A stretch of 64,000 bases of DNA from Bdellovibrio bacteriovorus (GCF_001592735.1 NZ_LUKE01000001.1:1935184-1999183); one strand, 5' to 3'. Positions 17,260 through 26,582 are shown, counted from the first letter of the stretch. The notes: generated by a model not told the origin, from the sequence alone. A program made the numbers and translations.

Positions 17260-17340
17260 ATTTTTTTTGTTCACTTCTTCCCCAGACCAAGGTCTCATTA
17301 GTAGTGCAAATAACCTAATAAGCTATAAGGGGGATTATAG

Positions 17341-17919
17341 ATGAAAGCGTTAGCATTGGGCTTTGTAAGCCTGTTTATGAGTACTTTGGCATTCGCCCAT
17401 CCAGCAAGTGACCGCGTTTTAAATTTTTTCCAGGATTTAGATGCCGCTCGTGATGGCAGCCCATCAAAAATTTGCCGAATCATCCATCAATCATTTGAGC
17501 ATTCACAAATCATGGATCGTCTTATGGGCAATTACGTCAGCAGCCCTGACAAAGCGGGCGTGGCGGATATGCGCCGTTCTTCAGCGACTTTCATGGCGAC
17601 CAAAGCGATGCCAGAGCTAAAAAAACTGGCGGGTGAAAACGGTTCTTACTCTGTGAATCCAAATGCAACAGCACGTGGCAATGGTTACTTCGCGGTGTCT
17701 GCAAAAGTCAGCTCTAAAGGAAAAACTTATAACCTTGTGTTTTTGGTTTCTCCGAATCAAAAAATTTCTGATGTTGAATATATCGGTTTCAGCGCGATCA
17801 ATCACTTGGGCCGCAAATTCCGTGGGGATCTTGATGAGTTGAAGCGCACCACGAACACGCCGGTGACTCAGTACATGCGCAACTTGCGTGCGGATTCTGA
17901 TTACGTTAACTGCAACTAA
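17341..17919 (+). CDS. Secreted MlaC/Ttg2D-like protein
   Basis: The 192-residue protein has a classical signal peptide ending at AFA-HPAS. The mature chain has FFQDLDAARDG, a helical middle, and a beta sheet region (GYFAVSAKVSSKGKTYNLVFLV, in part) followed by VEYIGFSAINHLG. This layout resembles MlaC/Ttg2D, periplasmic carriers of phospholipid between outer and inner membranes. No other mla genes are nearby, so the assignment is tentative. GGGGGA lies upstream of ATG 17341 and a strong terminator follows. Confidence 0.6.
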   Translation: MKALALGFVSLFMSTLAFAHPASDRVLNFFQDLDAARDGSPSKICRIIHQSFEHSQIMDRLMGNYVSSPDKAGVADMRRSSATFMATKAMPELKKLAGENGSYSVNPNATARGNGYFAVSAKVSSKGKTYNLVFLVSPNQKISDVEYIGFSAINHLGRKFRGDLDELKRTTNTPVTQYMRNLRADSDYVNCN

Positions 17920-17940
17920 GAATTGCGCATTAAAAAACAA

Positions 17941-17967
17941 AAAAGGGAGCGAAGGCTCCCTTTTTTT
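17941..17967. terminator. Rho-independent terminator
   Basis: GGGAGC (17945-17950) and GCTCCC (17955-17960) form a stem with a GAAG loop, followed by seven T on the + strand. A residues on the left side allow use by the convergent topoisomerase gene as well. Confidence 0.9.
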
Positions 17968-17969
17968 AT

Positions 17970-19001
17970 CTAAGCTTGCTGCAAAAGCTTGAGCAAGATG
18001 CACTCTTCCTTGCTTAAGCCCTTTCTTACACTTTTCACGGAACAAGCGGTTTTATAAAGATCGCCTTTTTTATCGGCACTAAATATTAACGGATGAACAT
18101 AATATTTGCGACAAATCGCCACGGTATTACCTAAGTGTTTCGCGACGTCTTTGATCGTGCTGACCTCACGAGTTTTAAAATATTCTTTGGCATCTTTGGG
18201 GAGATCCTCATCGCCGATCAGAATTTCTAAAGCCTTCACCGTGCCACTCCAGGTGCGAAAATCCTTGGCTGTGATTTGATCGCCGGTGATGGATTTTAAG
18301 TAGTTGTTAACATCTTCAGAACCGATGTCATGAACTTTTCCTTCTTCATCTTCATAGGCGAAAAGTTCTTGGCCGGGAAGTTCTTGGCAATGCTTTACGA
18401 TACGACTTAAGGTGCTGTCCTTTAAATCCATTTCATGTAAGACGCCGCTTTTTCCACGAAAGCGAAAATGCATGCGGGGTCCTTCGACTTTCACATGGCG
18501 ATTGCGCATGGTTGTCAGTCCGTAAGAATCGTTGGTTTCGGCGTAAAAGTCATTGCCGATGCGGATGCGCGTGGATTGCATCAGGGCCACAATTCCTGCT
18601 AACACTTTTTCTTTGGTGAACTTTTTTTTCGCCAAGTCTTTTTTGATCCGCTGGCGAATGCGGGGAAGTAATTTTCCGAACTGAATCAGCTTATCGAACT
18701 TAGTTTCATTGCGCTGGGAACTCCAGTCGGGATGATATAAATACTGTTTGCGCTTTTTAATATCGTAACCAGTGCATTGCAAATGACCGGAAGGAGAGCT
18801 GCAAATCCACACCTTTTCCCAGGCCGGAGGAATAACCAGCGATTCAATTCTTAAAAGAGTTTTCGCGGCGGTGATCTTTTTTCCTGCAGAGTTGAAATAA
18901 TCAAAACCATGGCGCGTGCGTTTCCGAGTATAGCCCGGCTCTTTATCAGTGACGTATTTAAGACCTATTTTTTTAGCTTCGCCGCGGTTTTTCTCACTCA
19001 T
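17970..19001 (-). CDS. Poxvirus-like DNA topoisomerase IB
   Basis: The 343-residue enzyme, starting at ATG 19001 (MSEKNRGEAKK), has the small type IB architecture. The N-terminal domain contains GYTRKRTRHGFDYFN and the catalytic domain contains QSTRIRIGN, LTTMRNRHV and KDFRTWSGT. The nucleophilic Tyr is in CRKYYVHP near the C-terminus. Such enzymes relax supercoils through a 3'-phosphotyrosine nick and do not need ATP. They occur sporadically in bacteria, and length and motifs look complete. An alternative start lies 18 nt upstream (MFIYKP), neither with a strong ribosome site. Confidence 0.92.
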   Translation of the reverse strand: MSEKNRGEAKKIGLKYVTDKEPGYTRKRTRHGFDYFNSAGKKITAAKTLLRIESLVIPPAWEKVWICSSPSGHLQCTGYDIKKRKQYLYHPDWSSQRNETKFDKLIQFGKLLPRIRQRIKKDLAKKKFTKEKVLAGIVALMQSTRIRIGNDFYAETNDSYGLTTMRNRHVKVEGPRMHFRFRGKSGVLHEMDLKDSTLSRIVKHCQELPGQELFAYEDEEGKVHDIGSEDVNNYLKSITGDQITAKDFRTWSGTVKALEILIGDEDLPKDAKEYFKTREVSTIKDVAKHLGNTVAICRKYYVHPLIFSADKKGDLYKTACSVKSVRKGLSKEECILLKLLQQA

Positions 19002-19079
19002 AGGTTTATATATAAACATGCGGACAGAATTTCCCAGTCCGCATGGCAAGAAACACAAAGATTGTGTGGGCTTAAAAGA

Positions 19080-19592
19080 CTATTTAGAGCTCTCTTTAAT
19101 GAACAAAGTCATGTAATGGCGAACCATGTATTCCAACTTCGCTGGAAGACCTTGGTAAGTCCAAATGATTTCTCCAAACGCGCCCCATTTGGCTTCAAGG
19201 ATGTGTTCATCCATGACGGTCGTCGTTGTTTGGGCAGAATCCAAAGATCCTGGTGCTGGAATATAATTGGTACCAATGAAGTTAAAACGGATGCTGATTT
19301 GGCCCGGAGCTTTTAAAGAAAAAATCATTTTAAAGCCGTTACGGAAAAGCATGAAATCTGCGTGAGTTTTCGCGATACCGTAAATTTTAATGCGGCCAAG
19401 AGCTGAAGACTTCAACTCGTTAAATGAAGTTGAGGCGTCGACGAATTCCGTTTTTAGTGCCAACAAGAATTGGACGGACTCATTGACCAGAACTCTTTCT
19501 GAATCAAATCCGAAAGTCATGTCGACAAGACCGGACTCTTCCATCTGCTGTTCAGCTTTTACCAGATCTTTAATCCAGCTGACTTTTTCCAT
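19080..19592 (-). CDS. Hypothetical cytoplasmic protein
   Basis: This 170-residue protein has no signal or membrane segment. It has a helical N-terminus (SWIKDLVKAEQQMEESGL) and several predicted strands, and resembles no family I know. A run of six G precedes ATG 19592 as a good ribosome site. It lies upstream of the topoisomerase gene on the same strand with a 78-nt gap, so they may share a transcript. Function cannot be given. Confidence 0.75.
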   Translation of the reverse strand: MEKVSWIKDLVKAEQQMEESGLVDMTFGFDSERVLVNESVQFLLALKTEFVDASTSFNELKSSALGRIKIYGIAKTHADFMLFRNGFKMIFSLKAPGQISIRFNFIGTNYIPAPGSLDSAQTTTTVMDEHILEAKWGAFGEIIWTYQGLPAKLEYMVRHYMTLFIKESSK

Positions 19593-19701
19593 GATCCCCC
19601 CTGACGCTTCTTGTTGCCGATATCTTCAATAATTTCGAGGGGCTCCTGCTTTGTCAAGAGCGCCGGGTTTGGCTCGCCGCAATAGATCAAGATCTAGACA
19701 G

Positions 19702-22632
19702 CTAGAATCCGACTAGCTGCAAGCTTAAGGCAAAAGCCCCTTCGTTTCCAGCAGGTTGATTGAATGCCACATAATATCCCAGAACAAAACTGACCGGGAT
19801 GACGTAACCAATAGTGGTTTCGGTTTTTAATTCCACGCCCGAGCTTAAGAAAGTGCGGTGCATATTAATAACTTCATAGGCTCTTTCGTCTTCATTATAA
19901 AAACGTCCATCGGCGGCGACTGCGTCGGTGATCAAGGCTCCTGAAAAACGACGTAAAAAGATCGGGTCCGTGCCCGAACCGCGATAAATACTGGCAATGG
20001 GGAAGCGATATTCGGCAGTTGCGGCCGCTAGGTTGCGACCGAAGATTTGTCCTCGTGAATATCCACGCAAAATATATTCGGGCAAAGGAGTGTCGGGTAC
20101 ATAGACCACGGACTCTGTTGCGACCCCGTAAATGGGCGCGATCACTTCAGGCGTATAAACCCCATTAAGACGGAACATCAACGAATGATTTTTAGGCAGA
20201 TATTTTGAAAGATAAAGTTCACCACCGGCTAAGAATCGCGAATGATTTAAATAACCTTCCTGCTCAATAAAGTTATAAGCCCCGAGGTAAAATCCACTGC
20301 CAGATTCCGGTGAAATCTGCGCGCCCGATTTAGAATAATTGCTGTGATTGTACATAAAATAAGGACCGGTTCTTTTAACGGTGGTCGTTGGATTTTCTCG
20401 CTGCAGATAATTCCAACCCAATTGCAGACTGGCGTATTTTGAAATCCAAAAAACATCTGGCAACGCCGCCAAAGTTCCAGAAACGTCGGTGATTTGGTAA
20501 TCGGGTGTTCCCAAATAAGAATTGCGATTCGCGGCAAGTAACAAAACCGGCAACGACGTGGTTTGATTCATGTAAAATCCATCTACACTGCCTTTATCTA
20601 AGCCTGTATCCCACGTTCCTAACAGGGTGTACGAGTGTTTTTTTAATGGATCAAATCCCGAAGTTTGTGCGGAAAGAATCACGCCATTTTCCGTGGTGGA
20701 TCCAGAAATAAATGGCAACCAGTATTGAGGCCATAAATACCCATACGGAGAATAATCTTTTTCGGTGGCCGATTGCACTGCCGCCTTGGCTTCGGCCTCG
20801 GACTTCGAAGTGTCCGGGGCTTGATAGCGATCCGCCATCAGCGGAGTGATTTCGGGAAGACGGTTTTGAGTTTTCTGCCAGTCCTTCGGCAAAAGGGCCA
20901 CGACGCGGGGGCCTTCTTCGGTCATTTGTGTCGCAAAAATCTCTTTACGAACCGGATCCATGTCGGCGGTGAAAAGAGCCGTCAAAGTATTTGAAACCGG
21001 GCGAGCTGATTTTAGATCTTTATCCGCGAGATAAAGATTTAGCACGCCACTTTTTCCGGAAGTGAAAAGCAGCCCTTCAGTCGTGTTTTTAACAAAGCGA
21101 ATGTCCTTGTATTCAGAAAATAGTCTTTCATTAGACTTGCTGGAAATAGTGAAGCGGTAAAGTTCATCATTTCCATGACGGCGCAGGGAGTACAAGATGG
21201 TGTCGTCATCGCTATAGATCGGATAAGAAATTCGCTCTTGCCAATCGGCACTGAAAAGAAGGCTTTGTTTTTCAGGATTCGCGATGGAAAGCTCTGCCAG
21301 ATGGGTTTTGCCACCTTCAAGTTTTACAAAGACGATTTTGTTTCCGTCTGCCGAAACTGCGGGTTCACGTCCACGCAAGCCCGTCGTCAGGCGTTTAATT
21401 TCTTCTTTTTCTAAAGCGTAAACATAAAGATCTGAAAAGCGCTCAATGCGGTTGGTGTAATCAATTTTGTCGTAAACGAATTTTTTAGAGTTTGGGAACC
21501 AACTGATACGTTGAATACCACCAGACGGAGGGCCGTCACGCAAAAGCTCTCGGGAAAAGGCTTCATCGAATTTTTCTACGGTGTCGGCACTTTTAGCTTC
21601 TAGAAAACTTTGCTGGTCATTTTCTTTAGAGATAATCTTAATGGAACGCTTATTCGCATCGTCTTCCACCACGACGGCCAAGTGTTTACCATCCGGAGAA
21701 ATCGCCGGGGCGGTGACGGACATGAAATTATTTTTTGGAACGATCACCGGAGTGACGGCCGCCATCTTAAGCGCTTGAATTTGTTTGCGCGCGCGTAAAC
21801 TGACCTCATCAAGCATGATTTGATATTTGCTGGAATAATCGTAGCCACCTAAATACTCTCGGGCCGGGGTTTCTATAAAATACGGAACTCGACGGCCCTG
21901 GCGCTCATTGAGCTTTCCGACCACATCGACGTTGGTGTCAGCGATCATCTGACTCCACATCAAAGAGCCAAACAAATAAGGTCGCATGCCTTCAGGCCAT
22001 GTCGGAATCTGCTCGTTGGCCTGAGCAATGCTATGACTGCGAAAAGTTTCTTTATCCACCATCGCGCGAATCGTGGCGTCTTGATAATAAGAGCGCAAAC
22101 GACCGTGATCTCCTAAGCGGGTTTCCATATCCACCGCCAACCCTTCGGTCCACCAGCGCGGTAAAAGCATGTTAGGGGCGATAATATTACCGAAAATCGC
22201 GCGCAGCGGACGCATCACGCCACTCGCGGGCTCAAACGTCAGGATATGTGTGTACTCATGGGCTAAAAGTTCAAAAGCCCAATCACCCGTATCAGCCAAG
22301 CTGTCTTCAGGCCCGGGAAGGACGGGGAAGGCCATGATGTGAGGATAAGGGATGCGTGTTGCATAGCCGTTAGTAATGTCGGTTTTGTCGTTGATAACAA
22401 CCACGGTCTTTTCGCGCATGGTTGGAAAGTACAAACGCAGCTCTAGGTAAGCTTTTTCCAGCTTTTCTGCATAAATTTTGCCCAACGCCTGCTGCTCAGC
22501 ATTATAGATAACTTCGAAATGCGGCGTGTGCAGAGTTTTCCATCTAATTTGCGGTCGAACCTCGAGTTGAGCGAATGAAGAAAGGGAAATTAAGAAAGTG
22601 AAAAGTGCTGCCGAAACCAATGATTTTTTCAT
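19702..22632 (-). CDS. Secreted metallopeptidase/beta-propeller/barrel protein
   Basis: The 976-residue protein has a signal peptide (cleavage near SFA-QLEV). Residues about 35-290 form a zinc peptidase-like domain with HEYTH near 128 and a downstream Glu (WWTEGLAVDMET), the gluzincin or peptidase-MA layout. Residues about 295-620 contain PD40/TolB-like blades (AISPDGKHLAVVVED, AVSADGNKIVFVKL, YPIYSDDDTILYSL). The last 330 residues look like an outer-membrane barrel, with strands such as YFMYNHSNYS and a C-terminal Phe (LQLVGF). Both zinc-ligand His are present. It may be surface-exposed or act on envelope proteins. It is divergent from pal. Confidence 0.85.
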   Translation of the reverse strand: MKKSLVSAALFTFLISLSSFAQLEVRPQIRWKTLHTPHFEVIYNAEQQALGKIYAEKLEKAYLELRLYFPTMREKTVVVINDKTDITNGYATRIPYPHIMAFPVLPGPEDSLADTGDWAFELLAHEYTHILTFEPASGVMRPLRAIFGNIIAPNMLLPRWWTEGLAVDMETRLGDHGRLRSYYQDATIRAMVDKETFRSHSIAQANEQIPTWPEGMRPYLFGSLMWSQMIADTNVDVVGKLNERQGRRVPYFIETPAREYLGGYDYSSKYQIMLDEVSLRARKQIQALKMAAVTPVIVPKNNFMSVTAPAISPDGKHLAVVVEDDANKRSIKIISKENDQQSFLEAKSADTVEKFDEAFSRELLRDGPPSGGIQRISWFPNSKKFVYDKIDYTNRIERFSDLYVYALEKEEIKRLTTGLRGREPAVSADGNKIVFVKLEGGKTHLAELSIANPEKQSLLFSADWQERISYPIYSDDDTILYSLRRHGNDELYRFTISSKSNERLFSEYKDIRFVKNTTEGLLFTSGKSGVLNLYLADKDLKSARPVSNTLTALFTADMDPVRKEIFATQMTEEGPRVVALLPKDWQKTQNRLPEITPLMADRYQAPDTSKSEAEAKAAVQSATEKDYSPYGYLWPQYWLPFISGSTTENGVILSAQTSGFDPLKKHSYTLLGTWDTGLDKGSVDGFYMNQTTSLPVLLLAANRNSYLGTPDYQITDVSGTLAALPDVFWISKYASLQLGWNYLQRENPTTTVKRTGPYFMYNHSNYSKSGAQISPESGSGFYLGAYNFIEQEGYLNHSRFLAGGELYLSKYLPKNHSLMFRLNGVYTPEVIAPIYGVATESVVYVPDTPLPEYILRGYSRGQIFGRNLAAATAEYRFPIASIYRGSGTDPIFLRRFSGALITDAVAADGRFYNEDERAYEVINMHRTFLSSGVELKTETTIGYVIPVSFVLGYYVAFNQPAGNEGAFALSLQLVGF

Positions 22633-22752
22633 AAACCCTTTTAGCCTTACAGCATCGCAACATCAATTAGAACATCTAAGGTTTGACAATGAGCCGCTAT
22701 AAATTAAAGTTTTTAGCTAATGATAATTTAAGGAACTTCCTAGGAGGACATC

Positions 22753-23250
22753 ATGCTTCGTAAATTAGCTCTTGGTCTTGTAGCCTGCGCAATGGTTGCT
22801 GGTTGTAAGGGTAAACAATCTCAATCAGATCAATCCATCGAAACTTTGCCAACAGGTGGCCAAGCAGCGATTGATACTTCAACATACAATCCGTTGGGTT
22901 CTGACTCTGGTCAAATCGCGGGTTTAGTAACTGTTCACTTCGGTTACGACAAATCGAATCTTGATTCTAAAGCGAAACAAGATATCGCGACGAACGTCCA
23001 GTGGATGAAATCTAATCCAGCGGCTAAAGTTCAAATTGAAGGTCACTGTGACAACCGTGGTACTATCGAGTACAACGTAGCTCTAGGTGAGCGTCGTGCA
23101 AACGCAGTGAAAGCTTACATGGTAAGCCTTGGCGTTGCTGCTGATCGCTTAAGCGTTATCAGCTACGGTAAAGAAAAACCACTTGAGTCAGGCGACAATG
23201 AAGCTGCTTGGGCGAAAAACCGCCGCGCAAACTTCGTACCTGCTCAGTAG
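22753..23250 (+). CDS. pal: Peptidoglycan-associated lipoprotein Pal
   Basis: The 165-residue protein has a lipoprotein signal with Cys in MVAGCKG and an OmpA-like domain: VHFGYDKSNLD, then KVQIEGHCDNRGTIEYN, and LGERRANAVKAYM. The final YGKEKPLESGDNE...NRR pattern is typical of Pal. It links the outer membrane to diaminopimelate in peptidoglycan as part of Tol-Pal. CTAGGAGG lies before ATG 22753. TolA, TolB, TolQ and TolR genes are not in the window. The downstream cpoB/ybgF gene supports the assignment. Confidence 0.95.
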   Translation: MLRKLALGLVACAMVAGCKGKQSQSDQSIETLPTGGQAAIDTSTYNPLGSDSGQIAGLVTVHFGYDKSNLDSKAKQDIATNVQWMKSNPAAKVQIEGHCDNRGTIEYNVALGERRANAVKAYMVSLGVAADRLSVISYGKEKPLESGDNEAAWAKNRRANFVPAQ

Positions 23251-23273
23251 TCTTTTAAGCCAGAAAGGTGTGG

Positions 23274-23585
23274 ATGAGATTCTTACAGCCAACTCTCGGA
23301 GCGATTTTACTCTCGGTGATTGTCAGCTGTCAGACTGTACCGGCACCTATTGAGGATTATTCCTTAGCACGAGCTGCCGTTGAGGCGGCTCGTTCTGTTC
23401 AGGCGGCTCGCCATTCCCCAGGATACTGGCATCAAGCTGAAGAAGCTTACCGCAAAGGTCGCATCTATTACGAAGATCGCGATTTCCAAAAAGCTAAAGA
23501 ACAATTTGTAAGAGCGCGTATGGCTGCGGAAAAGGCAGAAAATTCGGCGCGACTAATCCGTCAAAGAACGGGAGACGTATTATGA
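23274..23585 (+). CDS. DUF4398-like small lipoprotein
   Basis: I use ATG 23274 with AAAGGTG upstream rather than the GTG six nt earlier. The 103-residue product has a lipobox (IVSCQT), then two helices rich in Ala/Arg/Glu (LARAAVEAARSVQAA; AKEQFVRARMAAEKAEN). This matches the helical repeat of DUF4398 lipoproteins, which often sit beside pal or OmpA-type genes. It lies between pal and cpoB and overlaps cpoB by 4 nt, so it probably belongs to the same envelope complex. Confidence 0.85.
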   Translation: MRFLQPTLGAILLSVIVSCQTVPAPIEDYSLARAAVEAARSVQAARHSPGYWHQAEEAYRKGRIYYEDRDFQKAKEQFVRARMAAEKAENSARLIRQRTGDVL

Positions 23586-24265
23586 AGTTAGTGATCTTGC
23601 TATCAGCTGTAGTTCTTTTTATGACGGGTTGCTTAAAAACTCGCAACGAAGTTAAAGAAGGTGAACAACGCAGTACCATGCAACAGCAGGTGGTGACTTT
23701 GCAAAGATCCAATGCGGACGTCGGCAATCGCTTTTCTGATCTGGAATCTCAAATCCGTGAATTAAATGGCCGCGTGGATGTGGTGGAAAACAATGTCGGT
23801 AAAGGCAGTGCGGGCATGGAAAACGCACTTAAAAATTCACAACAACAAAATATGGAAGTCGGTCAGCGCGTTGCCATTTTGCAAGAAGCGATGGGCAAGT
23901 TAGAGCGTGATCTTTTAGCTTTGAATGCCGAAGTCCAAGGTTTGAAAGCGGAAAAAATGGCCGCCCAAGGTCAGCAAGCCGCAAAAGCAGCACAAGCAGC
24001 ACGTAAAGATTTCCATGAGCAAGGTGAGGAAGCCTTTGAAAAGAAGGATTGGAAACAAGCCATCTTGCAATACCAAAAATATCGTGATGAATACCCGAAA
24101 GGGAAAAAGTTTGCAGATTCCACTTACAAAATCGGAGTCGCATTCCAAGAGTTGGGCATGAAAGACGAAGCTAAAACTTTTTACGATGAAGTCGTAGCCA
24201 AGTTCCCAAAATCTGAAGAAGCTCGTCGTGCTCGTATCCGCCTAAAAAGCGTAGGTAAGAAATAA
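23582..24265 (+). CDS. Tol-Pal cell division coordinator CpoB/YbgF-like
   Basis: The 227-residue protein has a lipobox (FMTGCLK), an N-terminal trimeric coiled coil (about 25-125, with FSDLESQIRELNGRVD), and C-terminal TPRs (about 135-225, EEAFEKKDWKQAILQYQKY and FQELGMKDEAKTFYDEV). This is the CpoB/YbgF layout, which coordinates outer-membrane constriction with septal wall synthesis in enterobacteria. A lipid anchor is less usual, since E. coli CpoB is soluble. The position after pal supports the name. Confidence 0.88.
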   Translation: MKLVILLSAVVLFMTGCLKTRNEVKEGEQRSTMQQQVVTLQRSNADVGNRFSDLESQIRELNGRVDVVENNVGKGSAGMENALKNSQQQNMEVGQRVAILQEAMGKLERDLLALNAEVQGLKAEKMAAQGQQAAKAAQAARKDFHEQGEEAFEKKDWKQAILQYQKYRDEYPKGKKFADSTYKIGVAFQELGMKDEAKTFYDEVVAKFPKSEEARRARIRLKSVGKK

Positions 24266-24268
24266 TCA

Positions 24269-25306
24269 GTGATTGAAAGAGTTCTCGCCATTGAAACCAG
24301 CTGTGATGACACTTCCGTTGCGATCGTGGATCGCAGTGGCTGGGTGCATTCGGTGGTTGCGGCCTCTCAAGATTTAGAACATGAACTTTACGGGGGCATT
24401 GTTCCCGAAATCGCGGCAAGAAATCATTCCATTGCGTTGATCCCTTTAATTGAAGAAGCCTTTAAAAAAGCCGGCATGTCTTGGTCAGATATTCACGGGA
24501 TTGCGGTCACGAATCGCCCGGGTTTGATCGGGGCTTTGATTGTGGGTTTGGTGACTGCTAAATCACTTTCGCAAGCTAAAAAAATTCCTTTCTTAGGTGT
24601 GAATCATCTTGAAGGCCATTTGCTGGCGCCATTTTTAAAAGACAGTCAGTATTCTCCTCCGGAAGATTTTGGTTATCCGTATGTAGGCTTAGCGATCAGT
24701 GGGGGGCACACCAGTCTTTATCAAATTAAAGGTTTAGGTGATTACAAAGTGTTAGGGGCGACAAGAGACGACGCTGCCGGGGAATGCTTTGATAAGTTTG
24801 CTAAAATGGCAGGCCTTGGTTTTCCAGGTGGTGTGCGCGTAGATCAATTAGCAAAAACCGGAAACCCGGAAGCCTTTGAATTTCCTCGCAGCATGATTCA
24901 TGACGACACTTTCGATATGAGTTTTTCAGGTCTTAAAGCCTCAGGCCAAAGAATGCTTGAGCAGTTGGGTCCAGAATTGGTGCAAGAACAGTTGCCAGAC
25001 TTATGCGCCTCTTTTCAAGAAGCCATCGTCGATGTTCTTATTGCCAAGTTGGACCGAGCCGCTAAAGTGTATCGCGCTAAGCGTGTGATCTTGACCGGTG
25101 GAGTCAGTGCGAATTCTCGCTTGCGTGCGCGGGCGGAAAAATGGGCGGCCGAAAAAGGTTTGACCCTGGTTGTGCCGCCGATTCGTTATTGCACCGACAA
25201 TGCGGCTATGATTGGTTACGCCGGTGTATTAAGAATGGCCCAAGGGGAAACTTCGGCGATGGATTTAGGTCCTTCACCGCAAGCATTGACGACGGACTTT
25301 AAATGA
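24269..25306 (+). CDS. tsaD: tRNA threonylcarbamoyladenosine transferase TsaD
   Basis: The 345-residue protein starts at GTG 24269 and matches TsaD throughout: LAIETSCDDTSVAIV, GGIVPEIAARNH (metal ligand His), AISGGHTSLY, and CTDNAAMIGYAG near the C-terminus. With TsaB and TsaE it forms t6A37 on ANN-reading tRNAs. It overlaps rsmA by 4 nt, giving a translation-quality operon tsaD-rsmA-smpB. Confidence 0.96.
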   Translation: MIERVLAIETSCDDTSVAIVDRSGWVHSVVAASQDLEHELYGGIVPEIAARNHSIALIPLIEEAFKKAGMSWSDIHGIAVTNRPGLIGALIVGLVTAKSLSQAKKIPFLGVNHLEGHLLAPFLKDSQYSPPEDFGYPYVGLAISGGHTSLYQIKGLGDYKVLGATRDDAAGECFDKFAKMAGLGFPGGVRVDQLAKTGNPEAFEFPRSMIHDDTFDMSFSGLKASGQRMLEQLGPELVQEQLPDLCASFQEAIVDVLIAKLDRAAKVYRAKRVILTGGVSANSRLRARAEKWAAEKGLTLVVPPIRYCTDNAAMIGYAGVLRMAQGETSAMDLGPSPQALTTDFK

Positions 25307-26127
25307 GCGAATCCAGCAAGCGTTTAGCGCAAGCCTTAGACGAATTAGGAATTTTAGCCAAAAAATCTTTGGGTCAAAATTTCTTAGTCAGCGATACGGT
25401 GATTGAAAAGATCATCAATCAAGTCAAAGAATTTAAGCCCGAAGTTTTAATCGAAGTGGGGCCAGGCCCTGGGGCTTTGACTTATTTCTTGCAACAAATG
25501 AATGTGCCTTTGACCGTGATTGAACTAGATCACGTGATTGCCGAATACTGGCGTGGTAAGGGTTTGCCGGTTTTAGAAGAAGATGCTTTAAAGCTCGATT
25601 GGAATCAGTTTTATTCTGATAAAAAAACGGTTTTTGTCAGTAATCTGCCGTATCAGATTTCATCAAGCATCGTGATTGATCGTTCGATGGAAGATTACGG
25701 TATTGAGCACATGGTTTTGATGTTCCAAAAAGAAGTGGCGCAAAGAATCCGCGGGCCTGCAAAGTCGGAGCATTACGGGTTACTGAGTGTGATCGCACAA
25801 ACTTTCTGGAATACCGCTTTAGTCAGCGAAGCCGGGCCCGGTGATTTTAAACCCCCTCCGCGTGTGGCTAGCCGAGTTTTATCGTTTTCAAGAATCCCGA
25901 CAGAGATTAAAAAGCGTCCGCAGTTCTTAACCTTTGTTAAAACCGCCTTTGCCCAAAGACGAAAGCTTCTGAAATCAAATTTATCTGGTCTTTTAAAGCA
26001 AAAGCAGCTAACTGAAGAACAAATGGTTGGTTGGCTGGCCGACATGGGCTTTAAAGAAACCGTCCGCGCGGAAGAGCTCAGCCCTCCACAGTTTGTAGAG
26101 CTTTATAAGAAATTCGGGTTTGAATAA
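25303..26127 (+). CDS. rsmA: 16S rRNA dimethyladenosine transferase RsmA (KsgA)
   Basis: The 274-residue enzyme has KKSLGQNFLVSD at its N-terminus, SAM motif I LIEVGPGPGALTYFL, the catalytic VSNLPYQISSSI and the C-terminal FAQRRKLLKSNL. It dimethylates A1518 and A1519 in helix 45 of 16S rRNA late in 30S maturation. It overlaps tsaD by 4 nt and smpB by 1 nt. Confidence 0.96.
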   Translation: MSESSKRLAQALDELGILAKKSLGQNFLVSDTVIEKIINQVKEFKPEVLIEVGPGPGALTYFLQQMNVPLTVIELDHVIAEYWRGKGLPVLEEDALKLDWNQFYSDKKTVFVSNLPYQISSSIVIDRSMEDYGIEHMVLMFQKEVAQRIRGPAKSEHYGLLSVIAQTFWNTALVSEAGPGDFKPPPRVASRVLSFSRIPTEIKKRPQFLTFVKTAFAQRRKLLKSNLSGLLKQKQLTEEQMVGWLADMGFKETVRAEELSPPQFVELYKKFGFE

Positions 26128-26582
26128 TGAGCAACATCTTGATCATTCAAGAAAACAAAAAAGCACGATTCGATTACACGATCGTTGAAACCTTCGAAGC
26201 AGGGTTGGTGCTGACGGGCAGTGAGGTGAAATCGCTTCGTGCCAAAGATGTTGTGTTGAAAGATTCCTATATCGCCTTTCGCGGGGATGAAGCTTTTTTG
26301 CAAAATGCCCACATCGCCGAATACAAAGCTTCTAGTTATAATAATCACGTGCCGGAACGCTTAAGAAAGCTGTTATTAAATCGCAAAGAGCTTGATGAAA
26401 TTTACGGGGCTCTTCGTGAAAAAGGTTATTCGTGCGTGCCTCTAAAAATTTATTTTAAACAGGGACGCGCGAAATTAGAAATTGCTTTGGTGAAGGGTAA
26501 AAAAACTCACGACAAACGTGAGGCGATTAAGAAACGCGACGTTTCTGATCAAATTCGTTCAAATTTACGACGCTCTCGTTAG
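26127..26582 (+). CDS. smpB: SsrA-binding protein SmpB
   Basis: The 151-residue protein has the SmpB core: ARFDYTIVETFEAGLVLTG, SEVKSLRAKDV, KLLLNRKELDEI and GKKTHDKREAIKKRD. The C-terminal tail is basic. It delivers tmRNA to stalled ribosomes for trans-translation. No tmRNA gene is visible nearby. Its last 56 nt overlap a convergent membrane protein gene on the other strand. Confidence 0.95.
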   Translation: MSNILIIQENKKARFDYTIVETFEAGLVLTGSEVKSLRAKDVVLKDSYIAFRGDEAFLQNAHIAEYKASSYNNHVPERLRKLLLNRKELDEIYGALREKGYSCVPLKIYFKQGRAKLEIALVKGKKTHDKREAIKKRDVSDQIRSNLRRSR

